From Haematococcus lacustris (Eukaryota; Chlorophyta; Chlorophyceae; Chlamydomonadales; Haematococcaceae), in assembly GCA_030144725.1 (NCBI GenBank), contig JASKMD010000012.1, positions 12,082,621 through 12,146,620 on the forward strand: a stretch of DNA of 64,000 nt, written 5' to 3'. Positions 32,873-42,522 of this stretch are shown here, one piece after another (position 1 is the stretch's first letter; each line of letters begins with the position of its first letter). The notes below the pieces were generated by a model that saw only the letters and a list, made by a program, of their open reading frames with translations, did not search any database and had not been told where the DNA came from. A program made the translations under genes and the position numbers.

Positions 32873-34236
32873 CTATTGCTGCAACTGGCGCCGCCACTTG
32901 CGCAACAGGGGCTTGTCGGCTATCTCCACCCACTCCTGGCCTGGCTGGCCTGGCTTTGGCATGGCTGGGCGGTTAGTCCAGTAGCACAGCTCAGTGGGAC
33001 GTGGCCCTGGGCCGACTGCACAGCGGCGGATGTTCAGCGCGGCTGAGACGTCCCGGTCATAGAACCTGCACATGTGTGTAGGAGATGCATGACGTCAATT
33101 CATGTGTCATGGCATGTGGGATATGCTCATGTCATGCACATTTATAGGGTTGGGTCAATGCTTACCTGGTGATGTTGTTGATGCTTGTTAAGCACATCAG
33201 GCCCCGGACTTGGGGACGCTTTGCCATGCTTTTCACTGGCCGCAGCCACCTGCATGGGCACATGGGGCAATGCACATTTGTAAGATTTTTCATCTTGACC
33301 CTACCTAGTCACCTTGATTCCACCACCTCCCAACAACCCCCTATCCTCGCCCCCCTCACCTGAAGGACTCAGGCGGGGTGTCAAGGAGGGTCTCGCTGGG
33401 GGTGTTGTCGGCTGAGCTGACCCGGCTGGTTCGGAACTCGTCCACCAGCACCACACGCTCTGGCCTGAACTGCTTCACTGCCTCCTTCCGCATCTGGCTG
33501 ACAGGGACACCCCTGCAGCCAATGGTGCCAGTGCCGTTGAAGCCAGCTGCCCCATAGGCCAGGGCCAGGATGCGGTCCGGCCACAGCTTCTGTGCCTGCT
33601 TCTTGACCTGCAGCCACATATAGCAAGACACAGTGGCATACATGTGTAAGGTCAGGTATAGCAGCAGCAACAGAGGCAACAACAGCAGCAGCTGGCTAGG
33701 TGAGCTGACTTTGGTTGGCTGCTGGCTAGCTCGTGGGCTAGCGTGCTACTGGGCCTTACCTTGGCCCAGAACGAAGCAACCACGCGCTGCTTGCCACAGT
33801 ACAGCCGGAACTTGGCGTTGGCCCAGCGCTTCTTCGAGACCTCGGCCCACATGGCGTCGTACGTCTCCAGGACGGTGTCGGCGAACCGCCGGTACGAGGC
33901 CAGCGAGCTGGGCTTGCTGCTGACCCGCGACAGGGCTGTGAGCTGCGGCTTCACCTTGGCCAGCCACGTCTTGGTCGCCTGGGCTTGCCGCGTGATGCCA
34001 CTGTCCCGGTAGTACTGACCGGCTGTAAGCTTCCAGTGCCGCACGGACACCACTGAGCCGTCGGCGCTGAGCTCCTCGTGCGCCACCGTGGCCATATTCG
34101 TCTTGCCCGGGTCCACGCCAAGCCACTCCGCGTGGAGGTGGGCCAGCGGGTTGACTGCGCCCATGCCCTTGGCCATCCGCGGCAGCTGTGCGGGTGGAGC
34201 TGCAGGCTTGGGCCGCAGGAACATCACGCTGATCAT
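32873..34236 (-). CDS. Fanzor (eukaryotic TnpB-like RuvC nuclease), C-terminal half
   Basis: Four exons (34236-33760, 33607-33360, 33249-33166, 33065-32873) join in perfect phase to 333 aa from ATG 34236. RuvC-I is WLGVDPGKTN (D42). RuvC-II is VVLVDEFRTS (E216). RuvC-III is FYDRDVSAALN (D275). Between I and II the reading LTAGQYYRDSGI and FRLYCGKQRVVASFWAK follows the pattern of algal Fanzor proteins. TnpB-type zinc-ribbon cysteines expected between II and III are absent. Fanzors are guide-RNA-directed DNA nucleases; complete proteins are longer, and here the DNA/RNA-recognition half is missing or out of frame, so this copy is probably not functional alone. Introns are GT-AG and 100-150 nt. 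Confidence 0.8.
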
Positions 34237-34510
34237 AGCTCTCGAAACAAATTGTCGCAGTTCAGGTCCGGGATGTCTGCTGCGGAGACTGGGATGTCTG
34301 TGTCTGTGTATGACAGTGGCTGGCCTTGCGCGTCAAGCTGGTCGGCTACGTGCAGGGTAAACAAGCCGCGCACGAGGAAGCCCAACAGCAGGCTGCCAAT
34401 CACCCCCCGCTCGCTGATGTCCTTCACTCGTGGGCGCACAGCCTTGTCAAGGAAGGCATCCCAAAGCGCTTGCGGGAGGTCAATTAATTCTCCCGGTGAG
34501 TGGCTACCCC
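34233..34510 (-). pseudogene. Fanzor N-terminal-region fragment, out of frame
   Basis: The minus-strand frame from the 5' hairpin reads GELIDLPQALWDAFLDKAV, then SLLLGFLVRGLFTLHV and DIPDLNCDNLFREL, stopping at 34233-34235. It abuts the RuvC-I exon, but in a different frame with a four-base overlap. The usual central region is missing. I infer an internal deletion plus frameshift in this copy. Confidence 0.55.
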
Positions 34511-34533
34511 ATGGGGGTAGCCACCGTCACCCC
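34481..34533 (-). repeat. 5' terminal hairpin sequence, copy 1 (inverted copy at 49404-49455)
   Basis: CAATTAATTCTCCCGGT followed by GTGGCTACCCC-ATG-GGGGTAGCCAC matches the reverse complement of 49404-49455 over about 50 bases with two or three differences. The stem is 11 bp and perfect. Confidence 0.85.
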
Positions 34534-35318
34534 CAGGGCTGTGACTATACGGGGTAAGTTACTGATATCCGGCTGGTAACTAGGGCACGACCGGACGTGT
34601 TAAAGTTAATGTTAAACCGTTTTGTTAAAGATGCACGCTTGGTCTTGATACGAGTGGTTTTTTGCTGTCGTTCTGGTCACGACACGGCAATGCACCCAGC
34701 GACACTATGCAGGCAGAAGTGGCCAGTGAGACGCAGTCCCAGGGTAGCAAAACGGGTTTGTTAAAGATTTGTTAAAGCACGTTAAAGAACCAAAACATCA
34801 GGATGTTAAATTAACCGGTCGTGCTCTACTGGTAACCCGTAAGTAAGTATGTCCGTAAGCGATACGGGGTAAGTCCGGAACCAACCGCTTCCCGTATGTG
34901 TGAAGCACCCTGTGACCTCTAAGTCAGGGCCTCCCAACCCCCTTGAAAAGGGGGTGTGTCCGTTTCACGCGGTTTATTTCTCGCACAACTTGCGGATTGA
35001 TGAACGAAGCTAGAGTCTAAGCCTCCCTGCAACATCAGTGTGTCGCGACGAGCGCACATCCATTGCGATGGAGTTAGGGTCACCACGCGCCACGCACCTC
35101 GATGAGCAAACAAAGTTGGAGGAAACAGGTGAAGCAGGGTTGGAGGAAGCAGGGAAGGCGGAAGGGGAGAAGCGAAAAAGATGGCCCGCATGTTTGCATG
35201 GGCCCCCTTACGGCGGAACTTACAGATCGGTTAGGCGGAACTTACGCGTGTGCTTACTGAGCTACGGTAAGTAATGTAAGCGTATCCGTAACCCGTAACC
35301 CCGTATCGCACAGGCCTG
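34534..35318. mobile_element. Non-autonomous hAT element (785 bp)
   Basis: Left end CAGGGCTGTGACTATACGGG; right end reads CCCCGTATCGCACAGGCCTG, an inverted match with one changed base. It is flanked by a perfect 8-bp target duplication GTCACCCC (34526-34533 and 35319-35326), the hAT hallmark. Internal terminal sequence (GTGTCGCGACGAGCGCACAT and TACGGCGGAACTTAC motifs) matches the larger hAT at 43361-45102. No transposase. It contains CGGTAAGT/CCGTAACC-type subterminal repeats and a block of GTTAAAG repeats. Confidence 0.9.
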
Positions 35319-35344
35319 GTCACCCCCCACAGGGTAGGTTGCGG

Positions 35345-35523
35345 CAACCGACCAACCGCTGCCCGCCCAGCTGCTCCTGCGAACGCGGTCTGCGCTGCAA
35401 CCCACGTATCAAATCTAATCTCCGTGCTCCGCAGCCATGCTTTTCACGGGCATATTTTGCCTGCTCGCTGGCCTGGCATCAGCATCGACAGCCGCAGTGA
35501 CTACCATCGTTGCAGCACCAACA
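35345..35523 (+). repeat. Inverted duplicate, copy 1 (partner 40580-40757)
   Basis: About 175 bp from ACCAACCGCTGCCCGCCCAG to ATCGTTGCAGCACCAAC is matched nearly perfectly by the reverse complement of 40580-40757. It includes the possible signal-peptide exon at 35437. Confidence 0.85.
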
Positions 35524-35592
35524 GGAACAGCAGGAACAGCAGCTGGCGAGCAGCCTGTAAGACCAGTAGAGCGTAATAGGCGCAGAACCTGA
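35437..35592 (+). CDS. Possible first exon with signal peptide
   Basis: ATG at 35437 follows a CTCCGCAG acceptor-like site. The reading MLFTGIFCLLAGLASASTAA is a good signal peptide (short start, hydrophobic core, AXA-like end). The frame stops at 35590-35592 (51 aa), but a GTAAGA donor after CAGCCT at about 35558 suggests splicing onward. In the inverted duplicate at 40.65 kb one T of the TTTT run is missing, which breaks this frame. Function unknown. Confidence 0.35.
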   Translation: MLFTGIFCLLAGLASASTAAVTTIVAAPTGTAGTAAGEQPVRPVERNRRRT

Positions 35593-36079
35593 TCCTGCAA
35601 CCATAGCACCTCGCACATCAAGCCTCGCACCCCGCACCTTGCATTTCGGCCCATGTCTAACATGCCCACTACTCGGCTGGTGCTCTGCAGGACAGTAGCG
35701 CAAGAGCCAGGAGGTGCAGCAAAGGGAAGCAGCTAGGCAGCGCAACAAGGAGCAGCAAGGAGCAGCAAGGAGCATCGGAAGCAGCATCATTGAGCGGCAA
35801 CATTGAGCCGCCACCCTTCTCAACCCCTCCACCACCCCCCTCGCCCCACATCCACCCCAGTTTCCCCCGCACACACCCCACCCTGCAGATGTACCCTTAC
35901 CACATGCATGAACTTCTTTGCCCACACCACACTCACCTTCACTCTCGCCCTCTTCCGCTACAATTCAACACCCTCTACAACACCCTCTACCCGCTACAAT
36001 TCAACACCTATCTTGCAGCCTGGAGCAAGCCCTCCCACCCTTCCCCCAAGTACCACCACCACCACCACCTCCCAAGCCC

Positions 36080-36408
36080 CTACCCCCCCCTCCCCAGACC
36101 CTCCCCTCCCCCTCCCCTCCCCTCCCCTCCTCTCCCCTCCCCTCCCCTCCCCTCCCCTCCCCTCCCCTCCCCTCCCCTCCCCTCCCCTCCCCTCCCCTCC
36201 CCTCCCCTCCCCTCCCCTCCCCTCCCCTCCCCTCCCCTCCCCTCCCCTCCCCTCCCCTCCCCTCCCCTCCCCTCCCCTCCCCTCCCCTCCCCTCCCCTCC
36301 CCTCCCCTCCCCTCCCCTCCCCTCCCCTCCCCTCCCCTCCCCTCCCCTCCCCTCCCCTCCCCTCCCCTCCCCTCCCCTCCCCTCCCCTCCCCTCCCCTCC
36401 CCTCCCCT
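36080..36408 (+). repeat. (CCCCT)n satellite
   Basis: Almost pure CCCCT units over about 330 bp. It is the reverse complement of the (GGGGA)n family at 10085-10578, so the purine-rich strand is on minus here. Open frames are compositional. Confidence 0.98.
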
Positions 36409-36680
36409 GGCTGGCCTGGATTGAGTGCTCATAGTTACAGCCAACCCAGCTCACTCCAGCTATGCCATGCCCACACACCATTATGTCAATGCTACTGCCA
36501 GTGCCACTGTTGCTGCTGGTGCCTTTGCGATTGCCAGTGCTGCTGTTGCTGCTGCCACTGCTTCTGCCAGTGGTGGTGCTGCCAGTGGGACATGACATGG
36601 CAGGTTTGCACGTGTCACATGGCTTGGATTACATGCACGTCAGCAACAGCATTGAGAGTGCAGGGCTGTAGTGGACAAAC

Positions 36681-36925
36681 ATGCAGCTAGGAGCAGCAGC
36701 TAGGAGGCGCTTGGAGCGACAGCCAGGACTTCAGGTGAGTGCACGTGCTGTTAGGGTGTCAGCCCAGCCTGCCAAACTCTGGTCATGCATGTCCTGCCAT
36801 GGCTTGGTGGTTGCTAACATGTCATGCATGTCCTTATTCATCTGCTTGCTGGCTGATGTTTGCTTGCAGTTGTCCATAGCTGGGGCATGACAAGAGTAGC
36901 ATGGCTTGGTGATTGCAAGCAAGGC
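36681..36925 (+). repeat. Inverted duplicate, copy 1 (partner 38994-39238)
   Basis: About 245 bp identical or nearly identical to the reverse complement of 38994-39238. It contains CTTCAG|GTGAGTGCAC and TTGCTTGCAG, so a donor and acceptor of a roughly 130-nt intron are visible. A shorter relative without most of that intron is at 9894-10045. It may be an exon-intron-exon piece of a repetitive gene. Confidence 0.85.
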
Positions 36926-37199
36926 GGCAGCTTGGAGCAGCCTGTTTCTTCCCCCAATGCAAGGATGCCCCTTGTTGGCTGCAGGTCTTATGGGCCCCTT
37001 GCCCCCTCCCCCCTTCCCTGCCCCTTTCCACCACCGCCACTTCGACACACGCCATAGCCCTCTCCCTACCCTACCCAACAGCCCTTGGCATAACAACCTA
37101 GAGTGGGCAGCCTGGAGCGGGCAGCCTAGAGCGGGCAGCCAGGAGCGGCAGCCAGGAGAGACACCCAAGAGTGGCAGAGCCTCCCTCCCTTGAAGGCCA

Positions 37200-38990
37200 G
37201 CCATTAGGCGGGCAGCATGGAGCGGGCGCTAGTAGTAGCGGCCAGCCAGCCCACTCTAGCCATGCCATGCCCTCACACCACACTGACCAGCCCATCCCTC
37301 CCCAAAGGGGACAGCAGTAGGAGAGCCAAGCCAAGCCAAGCACATGGGGGGTCCGGTCCGTACTTGATGTGCGACATGGCTTGGTGGTGGGGGTGGGGTG
37401 GGGTGGGGTGGTCTCGTTGTTGGTGGTGGTGATGGTGGTGGTGATGGTGGTGGTGATGGCGGTGATGGTGGTGGTTGTGCCAATTGGTGTTATTTTGTTA
37501 ACCCTCACCCGCCACAACACAGCCACCGCCCAAGCTGCAGTGCATGTGTTGCAGTGGATAAGCAGCAGCAGCAGGCTGTAGTGCATGGACAACAGGTTCT
37601 ATGTGTGTGGCAATGCAGCCTTGTATTAGCAATCAGCAGCATGGTTGTCTTAAGCTTCAATTCAGTTCCATGCCACACATTGTGATTTGTAAGCAGTGAA
37701 TGGTCAAGATGTAATGAAGAAAACGGTGGTGGCCATTAGCCGTGTATCCTCTTCTCAAATGATACCTACGCCCCTTGTATGGACAACACCACCACGCGGT
37801 GATGCGCTAAGGCCGCAAACGTGGTAGCCACCTGCTACCTACCCCCTTTGCATGTATGCATCACGGCCATGCTTAGCAAGTGCAGGCCTGGCAGTGATCC
37901 ACACCCAATGTGTCACAGCCAGCTGGACTACGGATGGTACCTACAGTGGAGGCTCACCAGATCCAGCCACATGCTAGGGTGTGGTGCGCCACATGCCCAT
38001 TGTATGGACACCACCACCACGCGGTGATGCGCTAATGCTGCAAACATGATAGCCGAGGTATGTAGGTGCGCAATGAGCTAGTGGTATGGCGGGGTGGTGT
38101 CACAGTGTGCCATAGTCACTACGGTAGTTGTGTTGGCTGACATCACATCTGTTGTGTTGGCTATGAGGCAGGGCGGTGTTAGCAGTGTTTAGGCTTGGCT
38201 ATTTGGCCTGGGCTTCAACATGCATGGTATGCATAGGTTGGGACCAGGTGACTCTCGAAGTATAGTTAGGTCAGCTCTCAACGGTTAGGAATTACATATG
38301 CGGTTGGTTGGATAGCATTACATGATCACCATGTTACAAGGGATTACAAGGGTGTTACAAGTGGTAAGTTGCGCCCCTGCCCTCCTAGCTCATGTGCATG
38401 CCCTCAGCCTTGTATGTGTAGCCTTTGCATGTGTTGTTTGATATTGAACAACCGCCCTGATTGCAATGACTGCTGCAGCTGCCCTGACTCAGCCTCACCA
38501 TGCGGCTTAGGCTCACCGCATGCCTCCTTGCACAATCATGTACCGCAGCCAGACAAGCAGCCGGCCATGCTCCATAAGCAGCAGAGCTTACTGCTAGGTG
38601 CACCTATCCCTGTTGCCCCAGGGCTACAAGGTAGTACGCCAAGGGCTGCTGGGTGGGGTAGGGAAGGGGCTGCAGCGTGAGCCGTGGGGTGAGGGTGAGG
38701 GAAGGGGGGAAAGTAGGTGACTTGCTGCCCCTGCCCCATGTCCCCAAACTGGGTTGGTTGCTACTACCACCCGCTCCATGCTGCCCGCTCCATGCTGTCT
38801 GCTCTATGCTACCAGCTCCAGGCTGCTACTCCATAGGCTGCTAGGTGCTGTGGGGTGGGGGAGAGGAGAGGGGAGGAGGGTAGGTGGGTGGCAGACTTGG
38901 AAGTGGTGGTGGTGGGATGGGGGAGGGTACGGGGTACGGGGAGGGTACGGTCCTTGCTGGCTCCTTGTTGATTGCTGCTCTACGCCGCTA
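37200..38990. other. Unassigned, with short repeats
   Basis: Near 37380-37480 there is a GGTGGT/GATGGT microsatellite. A ~50-bp direct repeat with CACCACCACGCGGTGATGCG lies at 37785-37835 and 38007-38060. I find no supported gene. Short Cys-rich frames at 38370-38560 are not convincing. Confidence 0.4.
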
Positions 38991-38993
38991 CCC

Positions 38994-39238
38994 GCCTTGC
39001 TTGCAATCACCAAGCCATGCTACTCTTGTCATGCCCCAGCTATCGACAACTGCAAGCAAACATCAGCCAGCAAGCAGATGAATAAGGACATGCATGACAT
39101 GTTAGCAACCACCAAGCCATGGCAGGACATGCATGACCAGAGTTTGGCAGGCTGGGCTGACACCCTAACAGCACGTGCACTCACCTGAAGTCCTGGCTGT
39201 CGCTCCAAGCGCCTCCTAGCTGCTGCTCCTAGCTGCAT
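38994..39238 (-). repeat. Inverted duplicate, copy 2
   Basis: Reverse complement of 36681-36925; the 69-residue open frame on the corresponding strand is identical in both. The pair flanks 2.07 kb and could form a large cruciform. Confidence 0.85.
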
Positions 39239-39304
39239 GTTTGTCCACTACAGTCTGGCACTCTCAATGCTGTTGCTGACGTGCATGTCATCCAAGCCAT
39301 CAAG

Positions 39305-40010
39305 ACACGTTGCGCATGTGGGCTGCCAAACAGTTGTGACGCGGCAGTGGTGCCTGGCTGCCGCTGTGGGAGCAGGGGGGTGCTGCCAAACAGCAGTGAG
39401 GTGGCAGTGGTGCCAGGCAGTTGCGGTGCTGGCGCATGTGGGCTGCCAAACAGTTGTGACGCGGCAGTGGTGCCTGGCTGCCGCTGTGGGAGCAGGGGGG
39501 TGCTGCCAAACAGCAGTGAGGTGGCAGTGGTGCCAGGCAGTTGCGGTGCTGGCGCATGTGGGCTGCCAAACAGTTGTGACGTGGCAGTGGTGCCTAACTG
39601 CCGCTGTGGGAGCAGGGGGGGGCTGCCAAACAGCAGTGAGGTGGCAGTGGTGCCAGGCAGTTGCGGTGCTGGCGCATGTGGGCTGCCAAACAGTTGTGAC
39701 GTGGCAGTGGTGCCTAACTGCCGCTGTGGGAGCAGGGGGGGGCTGCCAAACAGCTGTAAGGTGGCATCGACGCCTGTCAGATGTTGTGCTGGCTCTTGGG
39801 GGCTGCCAAACAGCTGTGAGGTGGCAGCAGTGCCAGGCAGCTGCGGTGCTGGCGCATGCGGGCTGCCAAAAAGCTGTGACGCGGCAGTGGTGCCTGGTTG
39901 CTGCTGTGGGATTGCAGGGGGGCTGCCAAAAAGCTGTAAGGTGGCAGCGATGCCTGTCGAGTGCGGTGCTGGTGCATGGGGCTGCCAAACAGCTGGGAGG
40001 TGGCAGTGAA
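39305..40010 (+). repeat. 120-bp tandem array
   Basis: Roughly six 120-bp units, each two related 60-bp halves starting GGGCTGCCAAACAG. The first three to four units are almost identical and the last two diverge. One plus frame stays open through all units with a 40-residue period (CGLPNSCDAAVVPGCRCGS and so on), but other frames are open too, so coding is not supported. Confidence 0.9.
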
Positions 40011-40382
40011 GCCAGGCAGCTGCGACGCTTGCTGCCTGCTGCTACTGGGAATGCAGGTCTGCTGATTGTCACCTCCATCGCTGCCATCATTGCGTCGTGG
40101 CAATGAACTGATGGTGACTACAGCACTGGGCGCCTGCCTTGCTGACTTGCTGGCTACCTTGTTACCCTTCTGTATGCACCTAGCTCCCATGGCAGACAAA
40201 TCACCACTCCACATGCTGCCTGTACGCATCAATGATTGCTTGGGCTGCAGCAACACGCATGGCTGCATCTGTGTCTGCCAGCATGCTGATGAGCTTGTAC
40301 AGGGAAGGATACAGCAACTCCACATCTGTTAGGATGTGGCTGAGATTTAACCCAGACGCTGTCATATCGTTGCAGCCTTTCT

Positions 40383-40784
40383 TCACTCCAGTGCTGCTAA
40401 ACACAAGGATTTTGACGGAGCGGTGTGCAAACTGCATTTTGTCAGCGTAGCTGTGAATATGGCGCCGCTTCTTGTATATGCCATTGCTGTTAGGGGGACG
40501 AGCTCGCTGTGGGTTACAGCTGCATCGTGCGCTGACCTAGCTCCTGAGGCTGGTGCTGCATCCGCTTGCTCTGCTTCCGTTGGTGCTGCAACGATGGTAG
40601 TCACTGCGGCTGTCGATGCTGATGCCAGGCCAGCGAGCAGGCAAATATGCCCGTGAAAAGCATGGCTGCGGAGCACGGAGATTAGATTTAATACGTGGGT
40701 TGCAGCGCAGACCGCGTTCGCAGGAGCAGCTGGGCGGGCAGCGGTTGGGGGGTGACGGTGGCTCAGCTGTTTTTCGCATATCAC
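40383..40784 (-). pseudogene. Inverted duplicate of the signal-peptide exon, with extended frame
   Basis: The minus-strand frame carries the same core ICLLAGLASASTAAVTTIVA as the exon at 35437, then an Ala/Glu-rich tail, and continues to a stop at 40383. Relative to the 35.4-kb copy one T is missing just before the core, so the upstream ATG is out of frame. It may be an exon reached by splicing, or a broken copy. Confidence 0.35.
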
Positions 40785-41010
40785 GTACAGGCCATCCCAG
40801 CATGTAAGACTTGCACCGCTGGGCTCAGCGCGTCGCTGTTAGTTCCCTGCCGGATGTCCACCTCCGTAGCCTGCGGAAGAATCTGGACCAAGCGTAGCCT
40901 AGAGAACTGTCCAGTCGACGGAGTGCGGTATAATAGACCCCATGCGCATCGCAAAGCTTCTAATAGCTTGAGCGCTGACTTTCGTGCTCCTTGCAAGTGG
41001 AGCGACCAAC
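40781..41010 (-). CDS. Coding-like block, unidentified
   Basis: The minus-strand frame reads HWHRWSLHLQGARKSALKLL, then QFSRLRLVQILPQATEVDIR, ending at a stop at 40781-40783. Codon use is gene-like and there are no low-complexity repeats, but no domain is recognised and no clear exon borders are visible. Confidence 0.25.
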
Positions 41011-41099
41011 GATGCCAGTGAGAACATTGGCTCTTGTCTCGCTGCGTAGCTGCTAAAATGAACGCGTGGGACTCATAAATTGTGGACCCGACTGCGACC

Positions 41100-41540
41100 A
41101 TGCAGAACTGCTGCGAACCCGGCCCCCTGTCCAGCCTCAGCGAATTTAAAGCTGAAAACATATCCGTCTGCTCGTCATGGCACAAGGTATGCAATAGATT
41201 AGGTTGCATGATGATGCATACAGTGTGTGCATCTTGGCAGGGAATAGTACCACATCACACATGATGTGGTGTCACATGGCACATGTGTAACATTTAGGCC
41301 TGAAACTTGTGTGGTGATATGACAGTGCTCATAGCAACCCCTTGCCGCAGTTTCATCTAAAGGTAATATTGCTGGCAATTACAGCATAGTTTCAACCGCA
41401 GACTCCATTGCTATGGATGATGTCGTTGCCCAACAACACACCACATGCAGCACCTGCTATGTGTGCATTGCAGGTGCATATCCTGCGTTTGCGTATCTCA
41501 ACAACTTCGTGCAGATGGAGGTCGTGTCATTTCTACAGGT
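41100..41540 (+). CDS. Start of an unidentified gene (exons 1-3)
   Basis: ATG 41100 opens a 29-codon exon (MQNCCEPGPLSSLSEF...) ending at a GTATGC donor after 41186. A micro-exon TTTCATCTAAAG between CCGCAG and GTAATA (about 41351-41362) and an exon after GCATTGCAG (about 41475-41539, ending CTACAG|GTCAGA) follow. A diverged inverted copy of the whole stretch lies at 47440-47910, where exon 1 has a stop. Conservation of splice words in both copies supports a real gene structure. Function unknown. Confidence 0.35.
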
Positions 41541-41561
41541 CAGAGCACCATTAAACATTGC

Positions 41562-42071
41562 TCATAGTGCATGTGCATAAAGTGCATCCAGCAGCCCACA
41601 GACTGTCTTTGCTGGAGGACCACGGCCTACTACACCCCACAACTGCCTCAATTGATCTAGGCTGAGCTTCAGTGTCTTCTCAGGCAATGGCTGTATTGTA
41701 GAACGGTACATGGCTATGGCTTGGATTTGCTGCTTCTGGCCTCTACGGACTGTACGGACTCTACGGACTGTACGGACTGTACGGACTCTACGGACTGTAG
41801 CAAAAGGTGTGGCCGGGGGTGGCTGGGTAGGAGGGTGGGTTGGGTGGGCTGCAGCAGCCGGCTGGGCGGAGGGGGCTGGAGGGTGGGTTGGGTGGGCTGC
41901 AGCAGCCGGCTGGGCGTAGGGGGCTGGAGGGTGGGTTGTGTGGGCTGCAGCAGCCGGCTGCGCGGAGGAGGGGGCTGGTGGCTGGGCCCAGAGGGCCATC
42001 CCATGCAAGGGCGCAGTAGCCAGTACCTCTGGCCTCACCTGCACACCACAATGCACATTAGCATCCTGCAT
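41562..42071 (-). CDS. Coding-like fragment with Pro/Ala repeats
   Basis: The minus-strand frame has a non-repetitive end (STIQPLPEKTLKLSLDQLRQ, LLDALYAHAL) preceded by a 9-bp (CGGACTGTA) array at about 41744-41800 and three 48-bp units at 41830-41975. It could be the last exon of a minus gene that includes the blocks at 42163 and 42702. Not recognised. Confidence 0.25.
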   Translation of the reverse strand: MQDANVHCGVQVRPEVLATAPLHGMALWAQPPAPSSAQPAAAAHTTHPPAPYAQPAAAAHPTHPPAPSAQPAAAAHPTHPPTQPPPATPFATVRRVRTVRTVRRVRTVRRGQKQQIQAIAMYRSTIQPLPEKTLKLSLDQLRQLWGVVGRGPPAKTVCGLLDALYAHAL

Positions 42072-42162
42072 GTGTATCCTATCATTATCATGTGTAATCT
42101 TGCTCTGTCTTGTCGCGGTTTTTTATGGCTGCTTTACTTACGTGCTTGGCCTTCGGTGACTG

Positions 42163-42522
42163 TCAAGGCAATGTTTTTAGAGGCTCCGCCGTAACTTCTG
42201 GCGCATGGGATAGACACCTCCAGCTGCTGCCCAGATGCTTGGGTATTGCGTTATAGGACAGCCCGGTGTCCACCTGCATCTCGAGGGCTCTCAAGTAATG
42301 TGCATGATCAACCCTGCCCCTTGGGCCAGCACCCCTTTGAGGTTCCTCAAGGTGCAAAACCTGGCCGCGCATAGGGGGCGTTGGTGGCTCATGATCCTTG
42401 CCCTGGGTCCCCTCCTGCCCACGCCCCTCAGCCATGAGCCCCGCTGAGCGCAAGATCTGCCTCATTTGGTACTCATTGCGCACGTAGGCTAGGGCGAGTC
42501 TGGCCACAGATGGTAACCGCAT
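42163..42522 (-). CDS. Coding-like fragment, unidentified
   Basis: ATG at 42520-42522 on minus. It reads VARLALAYVRNEYQMRQIL, then a charged Gly-rich linker and HYLRALEMQVDTGLSYNAIP. It looks like real protein with a helical N-terminus, but no family is recognised. It may belong to the same minus-strand gene as its neighbours. Confidence 0.3.
   Translation of the reverse strand: MRLPSVARLALAYVRNEYQMRQILRSAGLMAEGRGQEGTQGKDHEPPTPPMRGQVLHLEEPQRGAGPRGRVDHAHYLRALEMQVDTGLSYNAIPKHLGSSWRCLSHAPEVTAEPLKTLP

Larger units (their letters stand above)
32815..34533 (-). mobile_element. Fanzor-bearing transposon bounded by hairpins
   Basis: On the minus strand the element begins with a palindromic hairpin (GTGGCTACCCC/GGGGTAGCCAC, about 34502-34526), runs through Fanzor coding sequence, and ends after the stop codon with CCCCT-CACAA-AGGGG (32829-32815) and ATGTGTGTG. 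Both end types recur elsewhere in the window with different interiors (3' end at 6978-6992 and about 47428-47445; 5' end inverted at 49404-49455). A hAT element is inserted directly next to its 5' end. The transposition enzyme itself is not seen, so the copy is probably mobilised in trans. Confidence 0.65.
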
